Shown here: positions 1-6,116 of the stretch, one piece after another
Layout: each line of letters opens with the position of its first letter
Numbering within the stretch: the first letter of the stretch is position 1
From: a virus
Virus record (IMG/VR): IMGVR_UViG_3300050821_007829
Coordinates: 1-39,229 of that record
Length of the DNA stretch: 39,229 nucleotides
Strand: one strand, 5' to 3'
Notes under the pieces: model-generated
Databases searched by the model: none
What the model was told of the DNA's origin: nothing
What the model saw: only the letters and a program-made list of their open reading frames with translations
Program-made: the position numbers and the translations under genes

Positions 1-19
1 CGCGAGCGTAAAAATTTGC
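1..19. repeat. Terminal direct repeat, left copy
   Basis: These 19 bases are identical to the last 19 bases of the window (39211-39229). The simplest reading is an assembly overlap on a circular molecule. A reading frame (HNH endonuclease) stays open through the joined ends, which supports this. It is too short to be a packaging terminal redundancy. Confidence 0.9.
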
Positions 20-439
20 CACAGGACGCGCTTCGCCAACCAGCGCCCTACAGTTCGATCCCCCCCTACCCGTCGGATGGGTGCCAGGCCTGCGCGCCCT
101 ATCGTCGAGTTGAGCACGTCGAGCCGCTTCTTCTTCGCGCCGCTTCGGTCCGTTGTGGCACGGGTTGCACAGCGACTGCCAGTTGCTCTCATCCCAGAAC
201 AGCACCGGATCGCCACGATGCGGGATGATGTGATCGACGCACTGACACGGCGTGATCTTGCCGCGCCTCAAACACATTGCACACAGCGGATGACGCTGAC
301 GGAAGTCCCTCGCGCGCGCGAGCCATTCGTCCGTGTAACCTTGCTGCTGCCGCGTGCCGCGTCGTCGATAGTCAGCGCGCGATCGATCCTGCACGGTCGG
401 CTGGCCGGCAACACGATGAGTCGGCGGCATCAGCGGCAT
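1..439 (-). CDS. HNH endonuclease (cut by the window edge; continues at 39210-39167)
   Basis: Read leftward from ATG at 439, 146 codons stay open to the window edge. After merging the 19-base end repeat the frame continues through 39210 and stops at TGA 39169-39167, about 160 residues in total. The HNH zinc-finger nuclease core is clear: CAMC at residues 53-56, DHIIPHRGD at 69-77 and CNPCHN at 91-96. Genes of this type directly before a terminase are known in HK97-like phages, where HNH protein works with the terminase in cos cleavage. The TGA overlaps the A of the small terminase ATG, so the two are probably coupled. The last 14 residues are Gly-rich and encoded by two C8 runs (G8 on the coding strand), so that end is the least certain part. 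Confidence 0.88.
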   Translation of the reverse strand, partial: MPLMPPTHRVAGQPTVQDRSRADYRRRGTRQQQGYTDEWLARARDFRQRHPLCAMCLRRGKITPCQCVDHIIPHRGDPVLFWDESNWQSLCNPCHNGPKRREEEAARRAQLDDRARRPGTHPTGRGGSNCRALVGEARPVANFYAR

Positions 440-443
440 ACGA

Positions 444-644
444 TCACGGCGGTTGCTTTGGTTTGATGTCGCCGATCAGCTGATCAGCGCACTGCAATCC
501 CGCTTGTGCTATCTCCACCAACGTCTGCGTGCCGCGCGCGTTCAAGATCGCGGCTGTGGTGAACAGCGCGGCCAAGCCCAACCGAATCACAACGTCAGGA
601 TTATTGACATCGATCAGCGGCGCTGCTTTGGCGGGTTGCGGCAT
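444..644 (-). CDS. Small hypothetical protein (66 aa)
   Basis: This 66-residue frame starts at ATG 644, 6 nt after the stop of the 75-aa gene, and ends 4 nt before the HNH start. Residues about 18-40 are hydrophobic (LGLAALFTTAAILNA) and could be a membrane helix or an amphipathic structural segment. I do not recognise a family. Its place in the tightly packed leftward unit and its full-length open frame are the main support; no strong ribosome site is visible. Confidence 0.6.
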   Translation of the reverse strand: MPQPAKAAPLIDVNNPDVVIRLGLAALFTTAAILNARGTQTLVEIAQAGLQCADQLIGDIKPKQPP

Positions 645-650
645 CGGAAG

Positions 651-878
651 TTACGCTGCAGCTGGCGTGTTGGCGGTGACGGCCGCGGCGAGCTTGGTGG
701 ACGCTGAACCCAACGAATCGGACAACGCCTGCAGTGCGGCTCCATCATCATTTCCGCTCATCGCAATCGCGGTGTCGAGTTGCGCTTTCAATCCAGAGAT
801 CAGGGTGATAGCCGAGGCTTCGACAGTGGCGTCAGCAGCGACGGCGGCTGTCAATGCATCGAGTTGCGGTGTGCTCAT
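651..878 (-). CDS. Small Ala/Thr-rich phage protein (75 aa)
   Basis: ATG 878 overlaps the TGA of rusA in an ATGA junction, indicating translational coupling. The 75-residue product is rich in Ala, Ser, Thr and Leu, with no Cys or Trp, and is predicted to be helical. Short acidic or Ala-rich proteins of this look are common beside phage structural genes. No function can be assigned. Confidence 0.7.
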   Translation of the reverse strand: MSTPQLDALTAAVAADATVEASAITLISGLKAQLDTAIAMSGNDDGAALQALSDSLGSASTKLAAAVTANTPAAA

Positions 879-1333
879 TTTGCAGTCCTTGAAGGTTGGA
901 GGTCGACCGCATCATAAGCGCGACTGCAGAAGTAATCACGAAAATCGCCCAAAGCGCTGAAGTTCGGCAACGACATTTCCTCGATTCTCACCATCACCGA
1001 ACCGTGCGGCGCATCCAGTTTGCCGCGAACGATCAGCAGCAAATCGATGTATTTATCGTTCTCAATGACGCCGGCGGCCGCGATCGCATCGATGCAGCAT
1101 TTGGCGCGATTGTCGATGTCGTAGTCACGCATGTTCGGCGGTTTGAGCGTGAGCGCCACGGCGAGCCGATCCTTCGTCCAGAATCGCTTGATGCGTTTTT
1201 CGAGCACGCGATCGCCGACTGCCTTTTTGAAGCGAACATAGTCTTCGCTCAAGATCTTGCCGCCGGCGGCCGTCGGTCGCCAGGCATGATTTACGCTCGG
1301 CGGCCACGGCAGCTGAAAATCGATGCTAGACAT
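875..1333 (-). CDS. rusA: RusA-family Holliday junction resolvase
   Basis: 152 residues from ATG 1333. RusA enzymes are small dimeric endonucleases that resolve Holliday junctions and branched DNA, helping phage recombination or clearing branches before packaging. The N-terminus FQLPWPPSVNHAWR and the acidic core YDIDNRAKCCIDAI, followed by VIENDKYI, match the family's conserved NxxW region and catalytic Asp residues. The length is a little over the usual 120-140 because of a C-terminal tail. The open frame extends upstream to 1411, but the ATG at 1333 overlaps the upstream gene's stop by only 8 bp and begins just before the conserved domain, so it is preferred. Confidence 0.92.
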   Translation of the reverse strand: MSSIDFQLPWPPSVNHAWRPTAAGGKILSEDYVRFKKAVGDRVLEKRIKRFWTKDRLAVALTLKPPNMRDYDIDNRAKCCIDAIAAAGVIENDKYIDLLLIVRGKLDAPHGSVMVRIEEMSLPNFSALGDFRDYFCSRAYDAVDLQPSRTAK

Positions 1334-1481
1334 TTGGCGGCGGCTTGAAATCGAGGTTCGGCCGACGTCGACCGCAGACCTGGCACTCGTAGTAGTGCAG
1401 TCCTGGACCATGCGTATACGCCACGTCAGCGTGGCTGCGGAAAATGCAGTAGCGAAGAAAGCAATACCAGCGATGCCACAC
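1326..1481 (-). CDS. Small CxxC protein (51 aa)
   Basis: GTG at 1481 lies 2 nt after the stop of the preceding gene; TTG at 1487 in the same frame is an alternative that would overlap that stop. The product is aromatic-rich and has YYECQVCGRRRPNLDF near its C-terminus, resembling half of a zinc ribbon. It ends 8 nt inside rusA. Function unknown. Confidence 0.55.
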   Translation of the reverse strand: MWHRWYCFLRYCIFRSHADVAYTHGPGLHYYECQVCGRRRPNLDFKPPPNV

Positions 1482-1483
1482 GG

Positions 1484-1633
1484 TCAAGCCGGCTTCGGCC
1501 GCGGCTCGCCGATCGGTGGATATTTGTCGTGGATCGCGAGCGGATGACAGGGTTTGTTCGGCCACTGCGTATCGTTCACGATCGGCGGATCCGGAGGCGG
1601 CGGATCCGGCGGTGAGTCAACGGGCGTGTTCAT
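1484..1633 (-). CDS. Proline-rich hypothetical protein (49 aa)
   Basis: ATG 1633 overlaps the TGA of the upstream gene as ATGA. Residues 5-16 are a run of Pro/Asp/Ser (SPPDPPPPDPP), followed by a segment with two Trp/Tyr-containing turns. I do not recognise it. Coupling to both neighbours supports it as a real gene. Confidence 0.6.
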   Translation of the reverse strand: MNTPVDSPPDPPPPDPPIVNDTQWPNKPCHPLAIHDKYPPIGEPRPKPA

Positions 1634-1815
1634 CGACCTGTCACCTGGGAATATTGATCGCGCTCGCACGCAGCTGTAGCCGATTCCTGATCCGGAAAAT
1701 GACCGTTCAGCTTTTCGACGTGATCGTGCTCGGTGGCCTTGCGCTCGGCGAGCCAGTAGAAATCGTTATGCGAATGCACGCGCCGCACTCGATGAGTTGC
1801 GGTCTCGTAGGTCAT
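1630..1815 (-). CDS. Hypothetical protein (61 aa)
   Basis: The ATG at 1815 overlaps the TGA of the winged-helix gene as ATGA, which decides this start over upstream in-frame ATGs (for example 1839). The product is charged and soluble, with a His/Arg-rich first half (THRVRRVHSHNDFYWL). No family is recognised. It is coupled at both ends in the leftward unit. Confidence 0.65.
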   Translation of the reverse strand: MTYETATHRVRRVHSHNDFYWLAERKATEHDHVEKLNGHFPDQESATAACERDQYSQVTGR

Positions 1816-2081
1816 CGCATTGACGAAGTGCCATTGCATTTGCGCGTTTCCAATTCCTCGAGCTCCGGAAAATCGTGTGGCTGTGTCGGGATCGGATGGT
1901 ACCCGCCGCAATCATCCTTGGCGACAAAGCCCAAGCGTTCGAGCTCGATCAACCGTCGAAAAAAAACAGCGCGCGGAATCATGGAGAGCACCGATAACCG
2001 TCGCACGTTCGAGCCGGGAAATTGTTTGACCGCCTCGCGCACCTGCCAGGCCTGCACCGCCTGGTGCTTTTCTTGTATCAC
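1812..2081 (-). CDS. Winged-helix-like small protein, first gene of the leftward unit
   Basis: 89 residues from GTG 2081, preceded at 5-6 nt by AAGGGG. An in-frame TTG at 2111 is less likely. Residues about 18-55 read like a winged helix-turn-helix used by phage regulators: a helix (VREAVKQF), a recognition-like segment (SMIPRAVFFRRLIELERLGF) and a wing (VAKDDCGGYHP). It is the first gene of the long leftward late unit and sits at the divergent promoter region, so a role in late-gene control is plausible but only inferred. Confidence 0.65.
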   Translation of the reverse strand: MIQEKHQAVQAWQVREAVKQFPGSNVRRLSVLSMIPRAVFFRRLIELERLGFVAKDDCGGYHPIPTQPHDFPELEELETRKCNGTSSMR

Positions 2082-2157
2082 GTCATCCCCTTCAAAATGG
2101 CGTCTCGTCAAATCGGCATTCTAGGGCCGTTCCCGCGTCCCTCAAGTCCATCGCCCT

Positions 2158-2175
2158 GTTTAAAGCACCTTTATT
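2158..2175 (-). promoter_or_regulatory. Predicted leftward promoter element (AGGTGCT type)
   Basis: On the minus strand this reads AATAAAGGTGCTTTAAAC, an extended -10-like TGC followed by TTTAAA. The AGGTGCT core flanked by A/T also occurs at 2214-2226 and 10566-10583 on the plus strand, always in a non-coding gap upstream of a gene. It lies about 80 bp upstream of the first leftward gene. No convincing -35 is visible. Confidence 0.4.
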
Positions 2176-2208
2176 CATCTAAATAGCTGATTTGAGCACA
2201 CTTTTTCT

Positions 2209-2226
2209 TAATATAGGTGCTAATAT
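2209..2226 (+). promoter_or_regulatory. Predicted rightward early promoter (extended -10)
   Basis: AGGTGC is followed by TAATAT at 2221-2226, so TG at 2218-2219 makes an extended -10. The surrounding 2150-2260 stretch is the most AT-rich in this part of a GC-rich genome. It lies 50 bp before the first rightward gene. The -35 region is poor, as expected for extended -10 promoters. Confidence 0.45.
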
Positions 2227-2275
2227 TCAATCTCGGAACAAAGCTTTACCTCTCAAATCACCGGAGTTTTACACC

Positions 2276-2497
2276 ATGAAGAAATCCAGCAAATCGAAGT
2301 CGGCCGCGAAGTCAGTGACCGTCTCGAAGTCCGCGAAGGCGCCGACGGCAGCCCAGGTCAAGACCCGCTCGATGGCCGCCTACAAGGCGCACATCACCCG
2401 CCAGACGCAGCTGATCGCGGGCACCAAGTCGGCCAGCGTCAAGTCGGAAGCGCGCGAGGCCATCCGCACCATCACCGCGAACATGAAAGCGGCCTGA
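2276..2497 (+). CDS. Lys/Ser/Ala-rich basic protein (73 aa), first rightward gene
   Basis: ATG 2276 is preceded by GGAG at 2263-2266 with 9-nt spacing. The N-terminal half is a run of Lys, Ser and Ala (MKKSSKSKSAAKSVTVSKSA), resembling histone H1-type tails; the C-terminal half is predicted to be helical and basic. It is the first gene after the early promoter. A nucleic-acid-binding role is likely from charge alone; no family is recognised. It is followed by a strong hairpin. Confidence 0.75.
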   Translation: MKKSSKSKSAAKSVTVSKSAKAPTAAQVKTRSMAAYKAHITRQTQLIAGTKSASVKSEAREAIRTITANMKAA

Positions 2498-2506
2498 TGC
2501 CCCTGC

Positions 2507-2537
2507 CTGGAGCGCCGCGACCTAAGCGGCGCTCTGG
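2507..2537 (+). other. Intergenic GC hairpin 1
   Basis: A perfect 9-bp stem, GAGCGCCGC (2510-2518) with GCGGCGCTC (2526-2534), is extended by wobble pairs to CCTGG/CTGG on the flanks. There is no U-tract after it, so it is not a typical intrinsic terminator. A very similar hairpin follows the gene ending at 3111. Confidence 0.7.
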
Positions 2538-2566
2538 AGAGTGGCAACGGAAAAAGGAGTTTCGAT

Positions 2567-2695
2567 ATGTACCTGGTAACGATCACCTGGCTTGACGGCC
2601 AGATCACCCGCGCGACGATCTCGCGCAAGGGCTTGCGCAGCTTCAAGCTGCAGGCCTGTCGCGGCTGCGGCCTGAAAATCGAGCGGCTGTCATGA
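2567..2695 (+). CDS. Small CxxC protein (42 aa)
   Basis: ATG 2567 follows a strong AAGGAG site (2554-2559, 7-nt spacing). The product opens with a beta-hairpin-like stretch (MYLVTITWLDGQITRATISR) and carries CRGCGLKI near its end. Its TGA overlaps the next ATG (ATGA). Function unknown. Confidence 0.65.
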   Translation: MYLVTITWLDGQITRATISRKGLRSFKLQACRGCGLKIERLS

Positions 2696-2871
2696 ACGAC
2701 ACCTACACGCGATTGCGTCGGCTGTCGGACATCCTGCAGCAGATCGACATCGAAGCGGTCCAAGGCCAGCTTGATCTGCAGCCCTCGCCCTGGGTCTACG
2801 TGCCGCGCGAGGTCGCGCCGACGGCAGCCAATCAAGACCTGCCAGCGTTCGTGAAGATTCAAGCGGAGTAG
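2692..2871 (+). CDS. Hypothetical protein (59 aa)
   Basis: Starts at ATG 2692 in an ATGA overlap with the 42-aa gene and ends at TAG 2871. The N-terminal third is helical and charged (YTRLRRLSDILQQIDIEAV), then follows a Pro-containing segment. No family recognised. Coupling and codon use like that of its neighbours support it. Confidence 0.6.
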   Translation: MNDTYTRLRRLSDILQQIDIEAVQGQLDLQPSPWVYVPREVAPTAANQDLPAFVKIQAE

Positions 2872-2880
2872 TCAGCCTGC

Positions 2881-2924
2881 CGCGCCCTCTCATCAAGGGT
2901 GCGACGGGATGCGGATTTCGCATC
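2881..2924 (+). other. Intergenic double hairpin before the 2941 gene
   Basis: Stem 1 is CGCGCCCT (2881-2888) with AGGGTGCG (2896-2903). Stem 2 is GATGCG (2908-2913) with CGCATC (2919-2924) and an AT-rich 5-nt loop. The same two-part arrangement recurs at 3130-3171 and 3470-3520. Confidence 0.6.
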
Positions 2925-2940
2925 GATTTGGGAATCGACC

Positions 2941-3111
2941 ATGGACAACGTCACGACAAAAGTCGTGGGCAAAATGCTCACGATCACGATCGACCTCGGC
3001 AAGGAATTCGGCCCGAGCGGATCGGGCAAGACGATCATCGTCGCGAGCACGCGCGGCGCGATCAAGGTTGGCGACGTCAGCGTGGCGCTGAACGTCTACA
3101 AGAAGGCCTGA
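2941..3111 (+). CDS. Small conserved phage protein with a Walker-A-like string (56 aa)
   Basis: ATG 2941 begins the conserved part; upstream in-frame codons would cover the hairpins and are rejected. The product has the string GPSGSGKT at residues 24-31, which fits a P-loop pattern, but at 56 residues there is no room for Walker B or a nucleotide-binding fold. I recall similar short proteins (KEFGPSGSGKxIIxAST) as common orphan phage genes. ATPase activity is unlikely. Confidence 0.75.
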   Translation: MDNVTTKVVGKMLTITIDLGKEFGPSGSGKTIIVASTRGAIKVGDVSVALNVYKKA

Positions 3112-3125
3112 CACGACGCGCGCAG

Positions 3126-3171
3126 CCTGGAGCGCCTGCCACGCGGGCGCTCTGGGATGCGTTTTTGCATC
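3126..3171 (+). other. Intergenic double hairpin before the 3193 gene
   Basis: GAGCGCC (3130-3136) pairs with GGCGCTC (3146-3152), and CCTGG/CTGGG flank it as in hairpin 1. Then GATGC (3156-3160) pairs with GCATC (3167-3171) around a GTTTTT loop. The first stem shares its CCTGGAGCGC...GCGCTCTGG frame with the 2507-2537 hairpin. Confidence 0.65.
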
Positions 3172-3192
3172 GTAGAAAAATGCTGGTGACCT

Positions 3193-3468
3193 ATGACGAG
3201 CAAACTTCGAGGCCGCGCGCGCAAGCACGCGACCCAAAAACCCGTGGCGACTCTCGCGAAGTTGTTCAAGGCCGTCGAGGCCGAACGCGAAAACCTGGGT
3301 CGAGCGATCTCGTTGCTCGCTTGCTTCGAGAGCGCGCTCGAACAGCACGACAACCCGCACAGCGGCCCGTACTTTCCCGACATCGCGCACCTGGCGCGTG
3401 AAATGGTCGACAAGTCCATGGATGCATTGGGAATCGCCATGGACACCATCGATTTGCGCAGCGAGTAA
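3193..3468 (+). CDS. Helical hypothetical protein (91 aa)
   Basis: ATG 3193 lies 21 nt after the small hairpin; only a weak GGTGA precedes it. The N-terminus is basic (KLRGRARKHATQ), followed by two long helices. The stretch AISLLACFESALEQ then GPYFPDIAHLAREMV resembles a common uncharacterised prophage family. No function is known. Confidence 0.7.
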   Translation: MTSKLRGRARKHATQKPVATLAKLFKAVEAERENLGRAISLLACFESALEQHDNPHSGPYFPDIAHLAREMVDKSMDALGIAMDTIDLRSE

Positions 3469-3469
3469 C

Positions 3470-3520
3470 CACCTGGTTGCGCCTTCGATCGAGGACGCAG
3501 CCGGGTGCAAAAATCGCACC
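3470..3520 (+). other. Intergenic hairpin pair, mutually exclusive
   Basis: CACCTGGTTGCG (3470-3481) pairs with CGCAGCCGGGTG (3496-3507), 12 bp with two wobbles. GGTGC (3504-3508) can instead pair with GCACC (3516-3520). The two structures share 3504-3507, so they exclude each other, as in an attenuator. Confidence 0.55.
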
Positions 3521-3541
3521 ATAACAAACGACGAGAGACCT

Positions 3542-4594
3542 ATGAAACGATCAAAAAAACCCGTGGCGAAAGTCACGCCAATCAAACCGCCGCTGAACGG
3601 CAAGGCGATGCAAAAGGCCGACGCGGCGAACCACGCGGCGGCCGTCGCCCAGGTCGCACGCTTCAACGCGACCAAACCGCCCATGCTCGAACTGCCGACA
3701 CCGAAGGCATTGCCCGCGCCGGTCAAAGCGCCGTCCGTGGAATCGCCGAAGGACATCACCTGGTTGACGGTGCGCGTCGACGTGCTGCAGGCGTGCCTGC
3801 TGGTTGCGCCGAAGAAGGATTCGCGCGCAGCGCTCGGCGGCGTGTACCTACACGTAGGGAATACGGGCGAGCTCCGCGCGGTGGCCACCAATGGGCACAC
3901 GCTGCTGCTGCACTCCACGCCGACCAAAGATCTGCCCGCCTGGCTCGACGTGGGGCTCATCCTGCCGCGTGAAGGCCTCGCGATGGCCTTGGGCTGCCTC
4001 GCCAAGCTCGAGGGCGGCAAGGATGCGACCACCTGCCAGATCGGATGGGCGCGCGGCCATGGCTACGCGATCATGCGCGATGCGGAAGAACAGGCGACCT
4101 TTCGACTGCGCCGAATCGACGCGCCGTTTCCTGAGTACCAGAAAATCATCGAAGCTGCGGGCCAGGTCCTCGCCGGCGGCGAGCGACAGCCGCTATCGAG
4201 CACCAGCTACAACGGCGAGTACATCAAGCAGGCGGCCGCCGTCGGCAAGGTGTTCGACGCGAAAGGCTTGACGCCGTTTGCCGGCAACGATCCCAAAGCT
4301 CCCGTGGTCGTCAGCTTCTTCGGCGAGCCTGGCGCGCTGTTTGTCATTGTGCCGCTGGTGAGCTCCGGAGCCGAGCAGCTGCCCGCGCAGACCATGGCGC
4401 TGATCGGCAAGGGCCTGGGCGGCACGCTGGCCGCGCTCAAGGCGACGCAGACCCGGCAGAAAAAGCAGATGGCTGAAACGAAGAGCGAGTCGGAGAAGAA
4501 ATCCCTCGCGGCCGGAATCGCATTGCGGGACGCGCGGATAGCGGACGTGGTCACGGCGATGGGAAAATTGCTGGCGGCGCCGAAAGCGGCTTAA
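3542..4594 (+). CDS. DNA polymerase III beta-clamp-like protein
   Basis: 350 residues from ATG 3542, the first start after the hairpin. Residues 1-72 are a Lys/Pro/Ala-rich linker. Residues about 73-275 read like sliding-clamp sequence: TWLTVRVDVLQACLLVAPKK (start of a clamp repeat), ATNGHTLLL (116-123), FPEYQKII (196-203, compare the DnaN FPDYRRV motif) and ALFVIVPL (265-272, compare the clamp C-terminal end). Residues about 280-350 are a charged helical tail. The clamp-like part is shorter than the usual 366-residue three-domain clamp, so a domain may be missing. No phage DNA polymerase is encoded in the window. It may act with, or interfere with, host replication; this is inference. Confidence 0.75.
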   Translation: MKRSKKPVAKVTPIKPPLNGKAMQKADAANHAAAVAQVARFNATKPPMLELPTPKALPAPVKAPSVESPKDITWLTVRVDVLQACLLVAPKKDSRAALGGVYLHVGNTGELRAVATNGHTLLLHSTPTKDLPAWLDVGLILPREGLAMALGCLAKLEGGKDATTCQIGWARGHGYAIMRDAEEQATFRLRRIDAPFPEYQKIIEAAGQVLAGGERQPLSSTSYNGEYIKQAAAVGKVFDAKGLTPFAGNDPKAPVVVSFFGEPGALFVIVPLVSSGAEQLPAQTMALIGKGLGGTLAALKATQTRQKKQMAETKSESEKKSLAAGIALRDARIADVVTAMGKLLAAPKAA

Positions 4595-4605
4595 TATTGA
4601 TGCCG

Positions 4606-4644
4606 AAAAAAACCGCGCCTGGTGGGGAATCTCACCGGGCGCGG
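4606..4644 (-). terminator. Hairpin with a T-tract in the leftward direction
   Basis: CCGCGCCTGGTG (4613-4624) pairs with CACCGGGCGCGG (4633-4644), 12 bp including one wobble, loop of 8. On the minus strand it is followed by seven T (A7 at 4606-4612), the form of an intrinsic terminator for leftward transcription. Rightward it has no T-tract. The only leftward genes to its right are at 6802-7573, so it may stop read-through from them. Confidence 0.55.
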
Positions 4645-4677
4645 CTCGTAAGACCTAATCGATAGGGAATATACATC

Positions 4678-5559
4678 ATGACATCGAAGGAATCGAACCG
4701 ATCCACCGGGATCGAGTGGACCGAGCATACCTGGAATCCGTTTGTCGGCTGCACCATTCACACGGCCGGGTGCACCAACTGCTATGCGATGCGCGCCGCG
4801 ATGCGCCTGCAGGAATTCGGCATGGAGAGCTACCGCGGCGTGGCGAAGCTCGCGAACGGCAAGCCGATCTGGACCGGCGTGATCAACCGATCGAGCGAGG
4901 CGCAGATGCGCAAGCCGTTCAAGATCAAAAAGCCGTCGATGATTTTCGTCAACTCGATGAGCGACTTCTTCCACGAGGCGGCGAACGACGAGTGGCGCTT
5001 GGACGCCCTGCAGGTGATGGCGAAAACCCGCCACCAGTACCAGGTGCTCACGAAGCGGCCGGAGAACATCGCGCCCTTTATCGAGCGGATCAACGACCGC
5101 GAGAATTTTAGCCATTTCCACCTTGCCGCTTTTCCGCCGAACGTCTGGATCGGCGCCACCGTCGAGCGAGGCGACTGTGTGCACCGTATTGCAACGCTGC
5201 GCAACGTGCCGGCGACGATTCGGTTCCTCTCGATCGAGCCGCTGATCGATGCCGTGGGCCCGATGGACCTGACCGGCATTCACTGGGTCATCCTCGGCGG
5301 CGAGTCAGGACCTGGCGCACGTTCAATGGATGCGGACTGGGCGCGCGAGGTCCGCGATCAATGCACCGCGCAGAAGGTGCCGCTGTTTTTCAAGCAGTGG
5401 GGAATCAACGCCAACAATCCGCTGGCCGCGACGAGGCCGAACGGCGTGACGTTGAGCCAATGGATCGAGCGGAAAGATCCGAACGGCAAGGGCGGCTCGC
5501 TGCTCGATGGGCGCGAGTGGAAGGACTATCCCAAATTCACGCCAGGAGCGACGCCATGA
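4678..5559 (+). CDS. DUF5131 (phage Gp37/Gp68-like) protein
   Basis: 293 residues from ATG 4678. Family hallmarks are visible in order: TGIEWTEHTWNP with C25-x6-C32-x2-C35 and YAM after it, VLTKRPENI, WIGATVE, FLSIEPLID, WVILGGESGPGARSM and PLFFKQWG. The three-cysteine cluster and repeated barrel-like motifs suggest a radical-SAM-like fold, although the biochemical role of the family is not established to my knowledge. It is the first gene of a run coupled by ATGA overlaps (4678, 5556, 5837). Confidence 0.9.
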   Translation: MTSKESNRSTGIEWTEHTWNPFVGCTIHTAGCTNCYAMRAAMRLQEFGMESYRGVAKLANGKPIWTGVINRSSEAQMRKPFKIKKPSMIFVNSMSDFFHEAANDEWRLDALQVMAKTRHQYQVLTKRPENIAPFIERINDRENFSHFHLAAFPPNVWIGATVERGDCVHRIATLRNVPATIRFLSIEPLIDAVGPMDLTGIHWVILGGESGPGARSMDADWAREVRDQCTAQKVPLFFKQWGINANNPLAATRPNGVTLSQWIERKDPNGKGGSLLDGREWKDYPKFTPGATP

Positions 5560-5840
5560 AATCGAGCATCGAAATCGACGCGATCTACGCACACCAGATC
5601 CACGGCGCCGCGCTGTCGCTTGGGCAGCTGATGATCTGGACGGTTTACTTCAACCCGAAAGATTTCCCGGGCTTCTTCGTCGCGCGGCCGACCATCATTC
5701 GGCCGAAAACGTCGGGGCATGTCCCGATGCACTTGATGGCGCGCGACCTGGCCACGTTGCGCACGATGCTGCCCGGCGGGCTGGTGCGTCTCGAGCGCAA
5801 GCCCGAGGACGATCCGGTCATTGTGGAGGTTTGGGTATGA
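5556..5840 (+). CDS. Small phage protein, paralogue of the 6802-7137 gene
   Basis: 94 residues from ATG 5556, overlapping the preceding TGA (ATGA) and preceded by AGGAG. The core WTVYFNPKDFPGFFVARP, then VPMHLMARDLATLRTMLPGG and DDPVIVEVW, aligns closely with the product of the leftward gene at 6802-7137. The two are diverged copies. Function unknown. Confidence 0.8.
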   Translation: MKSSIEIDAIYAHQIHGAALSLGQLMIWTVYFNPKDFPGFFVARPTIIRPKTSGHVPMHLMARDLATLRTMLPGGLVRLERKPEDDPVIVEVWV

Positions 5841-6082
5841 GCGCTCCCGTCTACATGCCGGCCGTCAAACAGATCCGCGACAAGGTTCGCATGGTGAAGC
5901 TCGATCCGCCGAGCTTCGGCGTCCTCTCGACCGGCGAGAAATGCGCGGTGGCGCTGGTGCTCGATGATCCGGAGCTCATCAAATGGTGGGGCACCGCGCT
6001 TGACTGCGTTGACCGGCTCGAAGGCGACTGGATCAAGGCTGCGATCTACGTGCAGCGCAACGGTTGGGAGACTGACCTTTAA
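5837..6082 (+). CDS. Hypothetical protein (81 aa)
   Basis: ATG 5837 overlaps the previous stop (ATGA). The product has a basic N-terminal region (VKQIRDKVRMVKL) and an acidic, Trp-containing C-terminal part (ELIKWWGTALDCVDRLEGDW). No family is recognised. Confidence 0.7.
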   Translation: MSAPVYMPAVKQIRDKVRMVKLDPPSFGVLSTGEKCAVALVLDDPELIKWWGTALDCVDRLEGDWIKAAIYVQRNGWETDL

Positions 6083-6116
6083 TAACGATCAAACGATCAT
6101 TTCCACGGAGGATGTC

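Noticed and set aside
2893-4032. 379-aa open frame on the minus strand
   Set aside because: It is antisense to the beta-clamp-like gene and its upstream neighbours and crosses three intergenic hairpins.
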